A stretch of 64,000 bases of DNA, taken from the NCBI RefSeq assembly GCF_020080835.1, contig NC_058163.1, forward strand, positions 19,185,904 through 19,249,903. The letters are read 5' to 3'. Positions 36,462 through 50,002 of the stretch are shown piece by piece (the stretch's first letter is position 1; each line of letters starts with the position of its first letter). The DNA is from Cotesia glomerata (Eukaryota; Arthropoda; Insecta; Hymenoptera; Braconidae). The position numbers were made by a program, and so were the translations under genes. Below the pieces are notes generated by a model. It saw only the letters and a list, made by a program, of their open reading frames with translations. It searched no databases and was not told the origin of the DNA.

Positions 36462-37098
36462 CACAGAAAGAAAAATTTCTTGACTGGAGAGCAAAATTCT
36501 TGGCTCAAGAAAATTTCCGGGTGCCTGAAGGAAGACCGAAGTTGTGTTGGCCGAAGTAAAAATTTTTCTTGAAGTTCTATTCTTGGTGGAAGTAATTTTT
36601 CTTAATTCAAATTATCATAAATACTTGATGCAATAAATTTTTATATTTGATCAAGATTTTTAGATACTTTAGGGAATCAGCGCCACTTACTTCAGCTGAG
36701 AAAAAAAATTTCTCTCCTTGAAAAAATTTTTCTCTTGAATATTTGATACCCATTTTAAATTATTTTAGCGTGCAATTATACGTATTGAATGAAAAAAAAT
36801 GATTCAATATTATTTGATCTTCCCATTTGACATGTTCATCAATAAAAATGTTAATGAAAATTTACTTCTATCTTTGTATTTAATTTTTTGGAGCAAGAGG
36901 CTGAATTTTCTCAAAACAAGAAGATTTTCTTGACTTAAATAAATTTTGTTGGATCAAGATATGTCTTCTTAATCCAAAAGAATTAATTTTGTTGGAATAA
37001 GTTAAATTTCTTGTGTCAAAAAAAATTTTTTTTTTCGCTCAAGAAAATATTTAGGAAGAAGAATATTTTTTTGGCTGAAGTGAACCTTTTTTTCTGTG
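36462..37098. mobile_element. MITE family D, copy 1 (637 bp, TA flanks)
   Basis: Begins cacagaaagaaaaatttctt and ends with the inverse ctttttttctgtg, flanked by TA at 36460-36461 and 37099-37100. It is the same length as the copy at 48590-49226 and matches it almost throughout. The interior alternates 'ttcttgactcaag' type phrases in both orientations, so both halves are subterminally inverted. No coding capacity. TA duplication suggests Tc1/mariner-type mobilisation. Confidence 0.9.
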
Positions 37099-37100
37099 TA

Positions 37101-38689
37101 CTAAACAAGCCAAGAGTATTTCGCATATTTATTGTTACTATTAATTTAGATTTAGCAAGAATAATATTTCTATTAATTTCCTAAAACCTGCGCTTCTGCA
37201 AGTATGAGTTCTACCAAAAAAAGAGACGATATTATATAGTTTTTAGATATCATCTCCATTTTTTTAGAAGTAAATAGGAACGCAAATTACGAAATAATTT
37301 GTATATATTTTTCTCAAAATTTTTCTTGTCTTTATAATCTTCAAATTGTAGAATGTAATTCATGTAAATAATAATACATAATAATCTTATTTGCATAGCT
37401 GAGTAGAATATAATTGTTAAAAATAGTTAAAACTTGACAGTTGATATTTGACGAATCTTTGATGGAACAAAAGCGGGGTGTAAAATTTACAAAACCACAA
37501 AAACTTTAAAAATACTTGTGGATATCAAATCAACAATTTTATCGCAAAATAGTTTAATTTACCACTACAAGTACTTGACAAGTCACATTTATCCAGGCTC
37601 GAGACATTTTTGCGCATAACAAAAAATGTTACTACTGGTATTCATAATTTTCTTCAGCAATATAAAAATAATTTGTATAAATACAAAAACGATATAAGCA
37701 CCAAAATCTGGAAATGGGATCAAGTCAAATTTAAACAATTGAAGAAATAAAAAATACAAACAAATAATAGGAAGCTTTTGTCTGGTAGAATACTCACGAG
37801 TACTTAATAAATAAAAATAGATGGATGCATGAAGTTCACATGCATTCGTAATCGGTACGCACTTTTGGGAGTTCCTGAGGCTAAACAAGACCCAAGCCAC
37901 TTTTGTGGCGGAGGATTCGCTCTGTACTACTTTTTTTTAAGCACTGTGCTCGATCGTACCACCGCATACGGTGGATGTTAAGCTGTGTGTTGACAATAAA
38001 AATTGTTGCCGAGTAAAAAATCATTCATTTAATGCACCTACATTATTTATTTTTTTATCCCGCTGAAATCAAACCTTCCCTCTGCTCTGACATTTTATTT
38101 TTTCATTAACTCCCTCATCAAGACCACCCTGTGAATTTGCATTGTTAATTTTTTACATGACCAAAAAAGAGGTAAACCACACTAAAAATGCATTAACCAA
38201 TTTTTTCAATATTTTCCAGTCATCCCCCATTATTGTGGTTACGAATGTAGATATTTGTTATTATCGTAATTAAAATTTTCAGTATGGTAGCGTTCTTTTT
38301 CATTTTTGTCAACATAACTTGGGTTAATAAATTTTTTTTAATTTTGTGCTAATAAAAAAATCCACTGATTTATTCACTTTAATTACATTGCAAAATTATC
38401 GAGTGCGTTACGATAAAAAAGTTAATTAAAATGAAAAAAACGGGACTTAATAGAATTTCATTAAAACAGAAATTATGACCAGAAACACCCATTAATAATG
38501 ATGATCAAATATGAGTGGGTTTAAATAAAATTAGAATTATTATGAGTGTAATTGCAGCTGGCATCTGACAATTTTTAAAAAAACTTATAAATAATTCAAT
38601 TACTAAAACGAAAAAATAGAAAAAAGAACTCGGAAATTTTTATTAATTTTTCCTATAAGATTTTCTAGATTTTTTCTGTAATCATAAGG
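37101..38689. other. No gene recognised
   Basis: AT-rich DNA. A 103-codon minus-strand frame at 37589-37900 has no recognisable domain. The block at 37850-38000 is somewhat more complex. Confidence 0.4.
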
Positions 38690-39412
38690 TTGAAATTTAT
38701 CAAAAAATTTTTGAAAATTTGTCGTCTGCAAACTTCATACTCGTAAAGTATTTTACTTCAGCGTGGTAGAAAAATTTTTTCGAATATTAATTAAACAGTA
38801 TAATTAAGTGCTGTTCAATCCAGTTATCTTTGAAACATACTGAAACGTTATTTGATACAAAAGTAATGTTTAATAAGTGATGCTCTCAAATCAACACAAA
38901 TTTGATCTTAAAAAGCACTCTCAATTTAACGAAGAGACTCAATGCGATGTAAAGCAATATAAACATACGATGAATTTACAGAAGTGACGAGTTATCCCAA
39001 ATTAGTTTTTGAAATCTCAAATAACAATTTGTTAAAATATAGTTTACCATAATTGAACGAATAGCAATGATGGATAATTAAATTAAGCACATAACTGATT
39101 GGATGCTCGTATTGTTGAGTTTTTTTTAATCAGTTAATAAATTCATTTTATTAAACCAAAGTACTCTGATGGAATGTTTGCATTAACTTTTAATTTTTTA
39201 TTACAGATTGATTATTTATTTTACTTAACTAAATTATTCAGAACAATTGCTTGATGGCCAAAAATTAATAATTATTTTGGCAAATCTAAGTACACCATTC
39301 TTTGACACTTCAGGTGTGTTACAAATAACATTGTAATGTGGAAAATTAACGAATCTGTTTCAGAAAATTTTAACATAGCTTCAAATAATTTTATCATAAA
39401 TTTGTTCCCTGT
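38690..39412 (-). repeat. Dispersed repeat F, copy 2 (inverted relative to F1)
   Basis: Reverse-complement partner of the segment at about 17690-18400, with the same landmarks in reversed order. It lacks the roughly 60-bp piece found in F1 between 'cgttaaattga' and 'gtccttttta'. The class is not recognised; no terminal inverted repeat or poly-A tail is evident. Confidence 0.75.
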
Positions 39413-40572
39413 CTAACACAAACGAATTTTAATACATAAATAATGATATAACACATTTTTATCGAGTGTTTATATCTGATGCAGACGAGAAAACTCGATG
39501 AATACGATGCGATTTGTCGGGTGAATAAAAAGTAAATTAAGCGCAAGATAAACGTTTGTCTGTGGTATATACACTCTATACCCTATGCAGTATACGTATG
39601 TGTAGATTGCGAATAGTCCCATGCATATTAATTTAAAGCCGTAAAAAAGCATGGGCCCATGTCCCGCGTACGCAATGATTATTTTTCGATCAACGCCAAT
39701 CGAATATAAAAACAACAAAACAATTACAAATTAATGAACAATTGTTAAGTTTTTATATCTCGCAAAATATCGTTAAAAGCTTTAGTAAAAAATAAATGTG
39801 ATACATTGAAAGCTTGACGTTTTTATGTACATAAATTATTGAAGTTTGACTTTCACACAATGCTTTTATTTTATTTTGTTTTACTCTATATATATTAAGT
39901 TAAACAATGGAACAAATTTGTTGCCCTAGTCTTAAATTTAATGATTAAAATTAGAGATATGTAACTTAAAATATTCGACTTGATAATAATTGAGTTTCAT
40001 TATTTCACGTAAGAAGAATCGATATTTAAAATTGTTCGGTAATTTTTTTAAATGATTATTTTAAATATTTCGTAATTAATTAATTCCTTTATTCAATCTA
40101 TTTTATTCGGTTGTAGATTAATTAATTATGAAAAATTAATCAAGCATGATAATTTTATAATATTTTAAAATTCAAGGGTTTAAAAAACGGAAAAATATTC
40201 TAAAAACGAGGTCATGGCTTATTTATAGCTTGATTAATTATATTTCGTTGATTTAAGCTTTTTACCGAGGAGAAAGAATTATTCAGTTAAAATCGTGGAT
40301 AAAAAGAAAAGTTATTCAGTTTTTTAGTAGGTAGGTTAAATATATAAGGTATTTTCATTGATGAATTTTATTACATACGTTCATTCAAAATACAATCATT
40401 TTATTTACTCAATTAACGATTGACGTGAAAGTAAAATTATTTTCAAAACAATTTTTTTTTTTTATTTTTCACCATCTGTATCCATTGATTATTTTCTGTA
40501 ATTATAATTTGCAAACTTTGAACACTAAGTAATCCCATGTAATAATTATTGACGAGGTCTTGAGTTTGATTT
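39413..40572. other. No gene; complex block with a short inverted repeat at 39.6 kb
   Basis: At about 39617-39655 a 7-bp perfect stem (cccatgc/gcatggg) surrounds a 24-base loop with atattaattta. The region 39470-39700 is less AT-rich than its flanks. An 82-codon minus frame here has no recognised domain. Confidence 0.35.
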
Positions 40573-41711
<1,139 letters not shown>

Positions 41712-42044
41712 CCATTTTTATTAAAAGTATGATTCATTAGGTGCGATTACGTTAATTTTAAGAACATCAGTCAGTTTCACCGGATATCGATTTATAAAAG
41801 TATAAAAAAGTATAATCGAATTTATCTGGAACAGAAAATAAATTTTTTGTAAATGATAGATTGTAGACGTTTGCCACCAAGCTATAAAATAATGCATAAG
41901 TCTTCTTTTCAGTTATTTTAAATTTTTAAATCAATTCACACCTTGACAGTGCTTTTTGACTGTAAAATGTTTTTTCTTCTTCGCATCTATTTTTATTGTT
42001 GAAGTTCTATCGGTTCATGTTTCAAAATGGTTGGCACACTTTTA

Positions 42045-43540
42045 CACTGTACAAAATTTGCGGAGTGGATGTTTTTCAACTGATTAAACTTCTCTAATAG
42101 AGTGCAATTATCTCCAAAAAAGATTTTATTTATGTTATTAAGAAAAAAATTGCGAAGTGAATCCATAATTTTTTTTATTAAATAATAATCAAAAAATAGT
42201 TATTAGTTTAAAAATGATAATATGCGTACTTAGAGAATTAAAAAATTAATATATTAACCTTTTTCCTTATTTTTATGCAATAAATAAATTTTTACATTTA
42301 AAAAAAATTAGGAAAACGGTTGACCCTGAAGACCATTCCTGCAACTTCCCGCTAATTCCATACCTGGGCGCTTAAAATTGCATTTACGACGTTTTTGAGC
42401 TCTTCGAGCTCAAAAATACAATTTATATGTTGTTTTAAGCTCTTCGAGCTCATAAAGATAACTTTTCTATGCTTTTGAGCTCTTCAAGTTCAAAAGTTTG
42501 ATAGAAGGTTGATAGAAGGATAAAACACTATTTTTTGAGTTTTCAAACGCAATAACTTTTGAATGAATGAACCGATTTCCACGCGGTTGGCGGCATTCAA
42601 CGCAGTTTTTTAAGTCTTATGAAAAATTTATAAGTTTGAATTGATCAAACTATAAATTTCAGAGTAATTCCGAAAAAACACTTTTTTAGGTTTTCTTTCC
42701 TGCACAATATCTCTCGAATGAATTAACCGATTTTGACCGGATTAGCGGCGATCGACGTGGTTTTTCAAGGTTAAGAGCTGATTATTTTTTGGAGTTGATC
42801 GATAAAGCCGTTCGAAAGTTATTCCAAAAAAACCACTTTTGAAAAAAATCTTTTTACAGTTTTTTTTAGATTTTTCGAAATCTATCGGTGCGAATCGATT
42901 TTTGTAAAACGGGGTAAAAGCAGTAACTTCCCGATTTTTGAAAATCTGAGATTTTCTTAGCGGGAAGTTAAAAATTCATCAATATTTTTTATTAATTTCT
43001 ACAAGTAGTATTTTTTGAGAAATGTTCTATATATCCTCTAAATAAAGTTACATGAAAGTCTTGGAGTCAATCACAGGTCAAAACTCGCAAAAAACGGGCC
43101 ATGACTCATGATGGGATGAAATTAAGGCGCACGCGTAACGCGCTATTCAAATTTCTGGTAATAATTTATTTTTTAAGAAAGCCGGAAAATTAACATATGT
43201 CTGTTGGTTCTAGTAACATTTTAATAATTAATTTTATTCAATGAATTGTAGTTGTGCCATTAATTTTGAATTCTTAATTTTTTAGGCAGTGGCTTACTAG
43301 TATTTTTCAAAAATACTGAAAAACAATCTAATCTTTATTAAAATTTGGTTCAATGTTCCAAAAAAGTAGAATATTTTGAAAAAATATAATTTATATTTAT
43401 GAATTTAAACCTTCGATAAATTGCTGGAAATATTTTTTAATAATTTGGCAAGTAAGCAGAGTGTTGCACTTTTTCACTCCGGTACTTTGAGCGATGGAAG
43501 TGAAAATTGACTCCGAATTAACTTCCAATTCTTTACAGTG
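42045..43540. mobile_element. TIR element related to family C (C4), interrupted by A2
   Basis: Left end cactgtacaaaatttgcgga preceded by TA (42043-42044). Right end ctttacagtg followed by TA (43541-43542). The left has 'gcggagtgga' and the right 'actccggtac' and 'gactccgaattaacttcc', so the subterminal zones also show inverted motifs, though the TIR match is short. A family A copy sits inside. No coding capacity. Confidence 0.55.
42303..42970 (-). mobile_element. Family A element, copy A2 (internally deleted)
   Basis: Reverse-oriented copy: begins with the inverse of the A 3' end (aaaacggttgaccctgaag, then cttcccgctaattcc), has three gagctc-type palindromes and the about 115-bp internal units, and ends ttagcgggaagtta. 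It lacks the (TG)n tract and the roughly 150-bp segment around it that A1 and A3 carry. Confidence 0.8.
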
Positions 43541-43542
43541 TA

Positions 43543-45104
43543 ATAATATTTCTAAGAAAAAAAAATACCCAAATTTTAAATCATCAATAAAATATTCGAC
43601 AAATGAAGTAAAAAATAAGAAACAATCATTTTTGAATTTCGGTTGAGTGAAAATTTTCTTCCTTCCAACAACTCATCAATGATAACAAATAGCTGTATAT
43701 ATATTCAAGAAAAAAAAATCAGCTTTGTGGCTTAACATTAGTTTAAAAAATTCTTGAATGTACTACTTAGAATCATGAAGAGCTGACATGCGGTCGAAAA
43801 AAATGAAAAAGCATAAGAGAATGTTAGGGATAGTAGAAAACAAAAATAAAAAACAAAAAAATGAGGCTCATTTTAGTGGAGTGCGGACAATGTAGCGGAG
43901 GTCATCGGTAGACGTGAAAGAGTAAGTGAGAAGAGATGCGAAGGACAGGAAAAGGGGTGAAGTGACGTAGAGAAAGAGCCAGAATCTCAGAGTTTCAAGT
44001 ATTACACCCTTTGATGTGCGACCTATCCTAAACTCGGTGCTCACCCCAGCGATTCTTAAGTGGTGTTGTCGGCATCAAAGAAAGTGGCTCTCCGTGAGGA
44101 CGATGCGCGAGTCTTATACTTCGAGCGCGCTAACTTTCTTTTAAGGAAGCAAATATCGAAAATAAGAGAGACAAGAGGAAGCTAAATATAAAAAATGAAT
44201 CACTCAAAAAAAAAAAAAAAATTAATAGATACAAAAATAAAAGTGAAATGGTTATATCATATTTGCACCCATCGAGCGGATTTATCTGTTATTTTTTTTT
44301 TTTAATATACCGTTGGAGCCAGAATTGTTGTCAATTTTTAAAGGGATGAAGAGAATAGAGTTAAAAAGGATTGAATAGATAATACATAGATGGAAATGAT
44401 GCGTGAAAAATCCCGAGGGAAAATGAAAAAAAAAAGTATTATTAAAGAAAAAAAAAATCTCTCACTGTAATTGGCTACGTTACGATTCGCAGTGGAACTA
44501 GAAATCAAAGTCAGACATTGACGATAAAAGGCAAAAGGAAGGGTGTAGAGAGAGCACAGCAGGCTTTGGAACACAGTATAACATTCAATGCGCAATTTCG
44601 TGTTTAATATTCGAAATAACTCGACTTCCTCTCAACAGCCACCTGCGTGCATCAGAATTAAAAAAAAATATATATCCAGTAGATATATTGGCTGATGTTG
44701 CTTCCATTGCAATTCATTGAATGAGATTCGTGACCCCTGGCGAATTCTCCGGATGAACAGACTTTTCTCTCAAACTATTTCAAAATATATTCATCAATTT
44801 TTCACGACATAATACAAATATCAATACAATCAAATTCACAACACATACGCTATGTCCTGTACTCAGAGATAGATATTTTAATCTTTATTTTATTTTTATT
44901 TTATGGCAGCAATTAGTTCATTCAACCGTCTCTTGGTTTTATTTTACGTTAGCATGTAGAAATTTGCATTACAGAATAGATTGATAGTTTTTATTTGGTA
45001 AACACGCTTTAATATAACATCAAACTTTAAAATAGAAGACCGAAATTATATTATTTACTTATTTTTTTTTATCTTTATGCAATGTCTCGTCCTTTTTAAA
45101 ATTG
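43543..45104. other. No gene; higher-complexity blocks at 43.85-44.15 and 44.45-44.77 kb
   Basis: Two islands of balanced composition in AT-rich DNA. An 85-codon minus frame at 44338-44595 has no recognised domain. Confidence 0.4.
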
Positions 45105-45654
45105 TCCCGGAAAAGTTTCTGATATGGCCATGTACCGATAATTTTCATATGTAGGCATACACTGAAAAAAAATTAAGTTCATTTAAGAGAAAAATTCTTG
45201 AACCAAGAAAATAATTTTGAAGAGAGAAAATTGTCTTGATTCCCCGTGAAAAAATATTCTGATCAGGCTTGATATGAGCTGATAAGGCCATATAAAAATT
45301 TTTGATATGTTCATATCTGGCCTGATATGATCTGATATGTCCATATTTAATTTTTTATATGTCCTGATATGGCCTGATATAAAAATTGGCCATATCAGGC
45401 CTGATCAAGCCTTATCAATTTGATATGTATATATCAGACTTGATATAGCTTGATATGCTCATATCTAATTTTACATTATTTTTTAATAGGTCCTGATATA
45501 CCCTGATATAACCTTATAAAGTTATGTATACTTTGATAAACTTGAAAAAAAAATCCCTGATCAGGGTTGATATAACTTGATATGGATTCATATAGTCTGA
45601 TATACTCATACCCTTACCAGCACATAAGTAGTCTTATGTACTCATATAAAGGCA
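45105..45654. repeat. Cluster of family B units (largest in the window)
   Basis: Starts near 'cccggaaaagtttctgatat', restarts at about 45243 with 'cccgtgaaaaaatattctg', and then carries a run of 'cctgatatggcctgatat', 'tgatatgttcatatctggcc' and reversed 'ggccatatcaggcctgatca' units. A family D-like fragment ('cactgaaaaaaaattaag', 'gaaaaattcttgaacc') lies between the two starts at about 45168-45242. Units occur in both orientations, so parts can fold back. Confidence 0.7.
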
Positions 45655-45656
45655 TA

Positions 45657-45814
45657 CCCGAGTGAAAAAAACTATATATCATTATATATGATTCATATCT
45701 AATTATATAGAAGCATATGTAATTCATTTATAATTATATAGATGTATATATAATTGATATACAATTATATATGAATCATATAGAATTCTATATAATTTTT
45801 TTTACTCCAGTGGG
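45657..45814. mobile_element. 158-bp AT-rich hairpin MITE with TA flanks (element J)
   Basis: Left end cccgagtgaaaaaaactata, right end the inverse of cccactggagtaaaaaaaat, with TA on both sides (45655-45656 and 45815-45816). The interior repeats 'atatataattatat' and 'atgattcatat' phrases in inverted order, so most of the element can form a hairpin. No coding capacity. Confidence 0.7.
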
Positions 45815-45816
45815 TA

Positions 45817-46305
45817 TTTTGTAATTACCATAAAACATTCTTTTTTTCTATCTAAGAGTCTGTTACTCCAATGATTAACAATCTTTTAATATATAGTATT
45901 TTTCGGATGAAATAGTAGGAACTTAAAAAAAAATTTAATTTCACAAAAATTATTAGTTTTGTCAAGTTCAAAAATTGTTAGCCAGGCCCTCCAGCAATAT
46001 ATAGTTCCATATACTAAACAAATAATTCCATCAAAATTTAAGCTTTCAATTCTGATTTTACCTCGATTATTTTTTTAATTTCAAAGAAATTATAAATTCT
46101 AAAGCAACGAAGTACCTTAACAATATATCGTAGAATCATTTTTGCGATTTCATGTATACATAGATAATTTTATAAATCTACATATAGATAACATTATTAT
46201 ATATAAATATTGACAGTTAATAATTAATAAATTAGATAAAAAATTTTTTTCACTACGAATCGATCATGTATACGATTTGCATTACTTGTAGTTATAATAA
46301 ACCCT
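45817..46305. other. No feature recognised
   Basis: AT-rich DNA. Confidence 0.4.
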
Positions 46306-46317
46306 GTTCTCCAAATA

Positions 46318-46394
46318 AGTCTCTTAGGTAAACGGGTAGTGAATTAGTCTTTCAAGCGGTAGGTTCACGGTTCCATTCCCACTCGCGCCGATTT
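46318..46394 (+). repeat. tRNA-like (SINE- or tRNA-derived) relic
   Basis: The stretch ends 'cacggttccattcccactcg' then cgccg, which resembles a polymerase III B box and T-arm (consensus GGTTCGANTCC) with changes. Upstream 'gggtagtgaattagtctttc' resembles a degenerate A box (TRGYNNARTGG-like). I cannot fold a sound cloverleaf with matching acceptor strands, so it is not called as a tRNA gene. It may be a tRNA-derived piece of a transposon; 'ataattatatataattat' repeats follow. Confidence 0.3.
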
Positions 46395-47244
46395 TTTTAT
46401 TTCCTATGGAAATAATTATATATAATTATACATAATTATATAGGGCCATATTAGAACATTCTTCTGTGGGCATCGATACTTACCCATAGATTAAGCTAAT
46501 AAAAGCGTTTTAAAAAAAGTTAGAAATAATATTTTCAATAGATGGAAAAATGACAGCATTGTTGCCGTATTGTATTTAAAATACAATGTTACATCTGAAA
46601 TAGAGGAAAGGTTAAACGACAGCATCGCGATTGTCGACAGACGACATTGTAGAAGTACCAACTAGCAGTTGCTTAAGCATGTGTGCAAGTCGAGAGGAAA
46701 GTGAGAAGAGTATCTGGTGCGATCAATGTGTCGGGGCGTCTGAGAATGCCACTTAGTTATTGTCTGAGTTCATGCGCCACTCTCTAGCTACCCTTCCCTA
46801 CTACACTAAGTATACATCTATATTTCTGTCCCTTTTTCTCCTTTGCTACTCATCTTTCTTCCCTCTATCTTCTTGCAAGTCTTCTGCTGAGCTTTAAGCT
46901 TCCAGTTGTACTTCAACCCTTCACAAGTTTACAATCTCGTAAAAATACTATAAAATATTTCAATTCATTTTAAATATTGTCAATTTATCTCAATACTTAA
47001 CATATCTATCTTCTTATTTCTTGTAATCGACTGTCAACTTGACTTATTCTTCATACTGAAAAAAAAAAAAAAAAAAAAAATTAATTAAGTAATTTCTTAT
47101 AGAGTATTTTGTTTTATCGGCGCTCGTTTTTGTCGTCATATACGCACGCAGTCTAAAAAATATAATTTAAAAAAGGCCATTTGGCAACCGAAATGGAAAT
47201 AGATTTCATTAACAGCTACATTTATTAATAATAATAATAAATAA
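46395..47244. other. No gene; island at 46.6-46.93 kb and poly-A run
   Basis: The island is CT-rich at its end. A run of about 21 A lies at 47060-47080. Confidence 0.4.
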
Positions 47245-47335
47245 AAGCAGTGTTGAAAATCTCCGACAGAGGACGCATGTTCGCTAAATCGTCTCTTTTC
47301 AAGAGATTAAAATTTTAAAACAGAAATTTTTTTCT
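47245..47335 (+). repeat. Family B core fragment (B8)
   Basis: Carries a clean version of the core: 'ttgaaaatctccgacagagg', then 'acgcatgttcgctaaatcg' and 'tctcttttcaagagatt'. The gatatg units are absent, so the core can occur on its own. Confidence 0.65.
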
Positions 47336-48439
47336 ACTTTCTGAAGGAGCTCATCTGACATTGATTTTAAGTTCATTCAACTCCTTAACTAATTTTTATT
47401 TAATATAGTAAATTAATTATACAAATTTTTAGAAGAAATAAAAATTAAAAAATTGTTATTAATTAATTTTTTTATTCTCATAGTCTGAAACAGCCAAATA
47501 CAGTTACATTTTGTAATGTCATATGTTGAAATTGAACTCAACAAATTAACTTACTTAGATTTAACCAACTGTTATCAGAGTCTTAGTAACCATAATAATT
47601 CAGTATAGTCGCAATAATTAAAATTATGTAAGTTACCTTGTAATACACTGTAAAAAAAACCGGGGTAAGTCCAAAGCGGTGTAGGTGTTAAAATTTGCGG
47701 TGTTAAATTCCAACACCGAAAGCGGTGTTAAAATAACACCGCGACCGGTGTAAATATTTTTTTCCGATGTTAAAGCGGTGTTAAAATATTTTTTGATGTT
47801 GAAGATATTTTACTCTGTGAATACTTTTATTCACTAAATTACTACTATTGGGCAGTATATTCATTAATTCATAAAACTATTAATTATTGAAATGGTAGGT
47901 ATAAAATTGTATAATTTTTAAACAAAGTCTGTATTACATAGGTAACAATCTAAATAACTACAAACATAAATTTAAATTTGTTCTGGATGATACTCATAGA
48001 CTTTTTATATTTTTTTATGTCATACATTTTTTTCTAAACTTTTATAGGCACAATTTTGTTTATTTCAGTAAAAATCATAAAAATTACACCGGCCCACAAA
48101 AAAAAAGTGGTCTGTAGGGGAGGGGGGGGGGGCAAATGGGGGAGGGGTGGCAAAAGGGGGTACCCCCAAAATTTCGTAAGAAAATTTTTTTCCAAAAGCT
48201 CTTTCAGCTTCCTAAAATATATTTTAACTTCATTTCCTACAATTTAAAAGAAAAAAAAATTTTTTAATTAAAAAAACAAAAAAAAATTTTTTTTTCTAAC
48301 TTTTCTTACAGTAATTTTTATCGTCATTGTGCATCGTAATAAATTTTTTTCACATCTACGATTACTTTTTCTAAATTTTTAAGTTCTCGCTTTACAAATG
48401 AATGATTAAAAAAAAAAAAAAAAAAAATCGGGGAATCAT

Positions 48440-49400
48440 TGGTTCCATGCCAGTTTTCGACAATCAAGTTCTAATCTGATCTTCACATTTTTAAGGTCCT
48501 AGGAACTAGTTCTTAATAATCCTACGAGGATATCTGTCGGCGTGTGTGTATGTGAATGTAAACCTCTAATGTGTCGAAGAAAAATCTTACACAGAAAGAA
48601 AAATTTCTTGACTGGAGAACAAAATTCTTGGCTCAAGAAAATTTTCAGGTGCCTGAAGGAAGACTGAAGTTGTGTTGCCCGAAATAAAAATTTTTCTTGA
48701 AATTCTATTCTTGGTTGAAGTAATTTTTTCTTAATTCAAATTATCATAAATACTTGATGCAATAAATTTTTACATTTGATCAAGAATTTTAGATACTTTA
48801 GGGAAGCAGTGCCACCTACTTCAGCTGAGAAAAAAATTTTCTCACCTTGAGAAAATTTTTCTCTTGAATATTTGATACCCATTTTATATTATTTTAGCGT
48901 GCAATTATAAATATAGAATCACAAAAAATGATTCAAGATACTTTGATCTTCCCATTTGATATGTTAATCAATAAAAATATTAATGAAAATTTACTTCTAT
49001 CTTTATATTTAATTTTTTGGAGCAAGAGGCTGAATTTTCTCAAAACAAGAAGATTTTCTTGACTTAAATAAATTTTCTTGGATCAAGATACATATTTCTT
49101 AAAACAAGAGAGTTAATTTTGTTGGAATAAGTGAAATTTCTTGTTTCAAAAGAAAATTTTTTTCGCTCAAGGAAATAATTAGGAAGAAAAATATTTTCTT
49201 GGCTCAAGTGAACCTTTTTTTCTGTGTAAACTAACCATTCTATAAGAATGTCTTTTTCAAATAACTTCGAAATTTATTCTCGGATAATTTTTGATGTCAT
49301 AATTTAACTATCAACGCTCAGAAAACTGTGTCAGAGGCCGCCAATTTCTTCAAAATCATTTGGTGGGCTTGTGAGATATTTAATTTAAAAAGTAAGATCT
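48440..49400 (+). mobile_element. Family A element, degenerate copy A5, split by D2
   Basis: Left piece (to 48589) has 'tcatctgatcttcac'-like and 'ttaaggtcctaggaact' phrases, a short 'cggcgtgtgtgtatg' remnant of the microsatellite and 'gtaaacctctaatgtg'. The right piece (from 49227) has 'caaataacttcgaaattt', 'cgccaatttcttcaaaatca' and further A-unit phrases. Its 3' end with gcgggaagtt is not seen. The most diverged A copy here. Confidence 0.55.
48590..49226. mobile_element. MITE family D, copy 2 (637 bp, TA flanks), nested in A5
   Basis: Same ends and length as D1, with TA at 48588-48589 and 49227-49228. Differences from D1 are scattered substitutions and compensating small indels. It interrupts A5, so it is the youngest layer of the nest. 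Confidence 0.9.
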
Positions 49401-50002
49401 TCAGGCCTACAAGATCATTCAACTTGAAAAAATTTTCCTGAATCCCTAAACCAAGAAAGAGAGTGCAAAAAAATTACGAATGTTTTTTTTCGTGCTATTG
49501 CTTGGAATTGCGTGAGAACTATGCCTAAAAAATTTTTCACCGAGAGATTCAAAAATTAGAATCTTCTCAAGGGAACTCTTTTTTTTATCTTGATATTATT
49601 TTTACTCAAGCGAAACCCGTCAAAAATTACTACAAAATTAAAAAATTTTTTTTGCTACCTCAATTTTTGTTAGGAGTATATTGCGTCAACTATAACAATG
49701 TTTCTTTTTTGGGTGATTTGTTCATCTCTCTGGGTTCTTTCGTAGACTTATCGATAAGAAAATGTTATTTTTTTAACGACATTTCATTTTCGGATAATGA
49801 AATTTTTTTTTCAATTTTTCAGGGGGTATCCCATTTTGCCCGCAAAAAAAAAAATTTTTTCTACGGCAACTTGAAATTTGATTATTTTCCTTCAATTACG
49901 ACTAAAAACGAGAAAAATCAGCATATTTAAGTCCTTAAAATCATAACGGTTTCTTAAGTACCCCATTTTGTCCCCCCCCCTCCCCTACTTTTGACCGGAC
50001 CT

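Noticed and set aside
39617..39655. microRNA-like hairpin
   Set aside because: Stem of only seven base pairs with a 24-base loop, far short of a pre-miRNA.
45105..45654. CRISPR-like or satellite array from repeated gatatgg units
   Set aside because: Units vary in sequence, spacing and orientation, the DNA is eukaryotic in style, and the same units occur scattered over the window, so this is a dispersed repeat.
49652..49930. 92-codon gene inside element I
   Set aside because: Phe-rich product of AT-rich transposon DNA, no domain, and no matching frame in related elements here.
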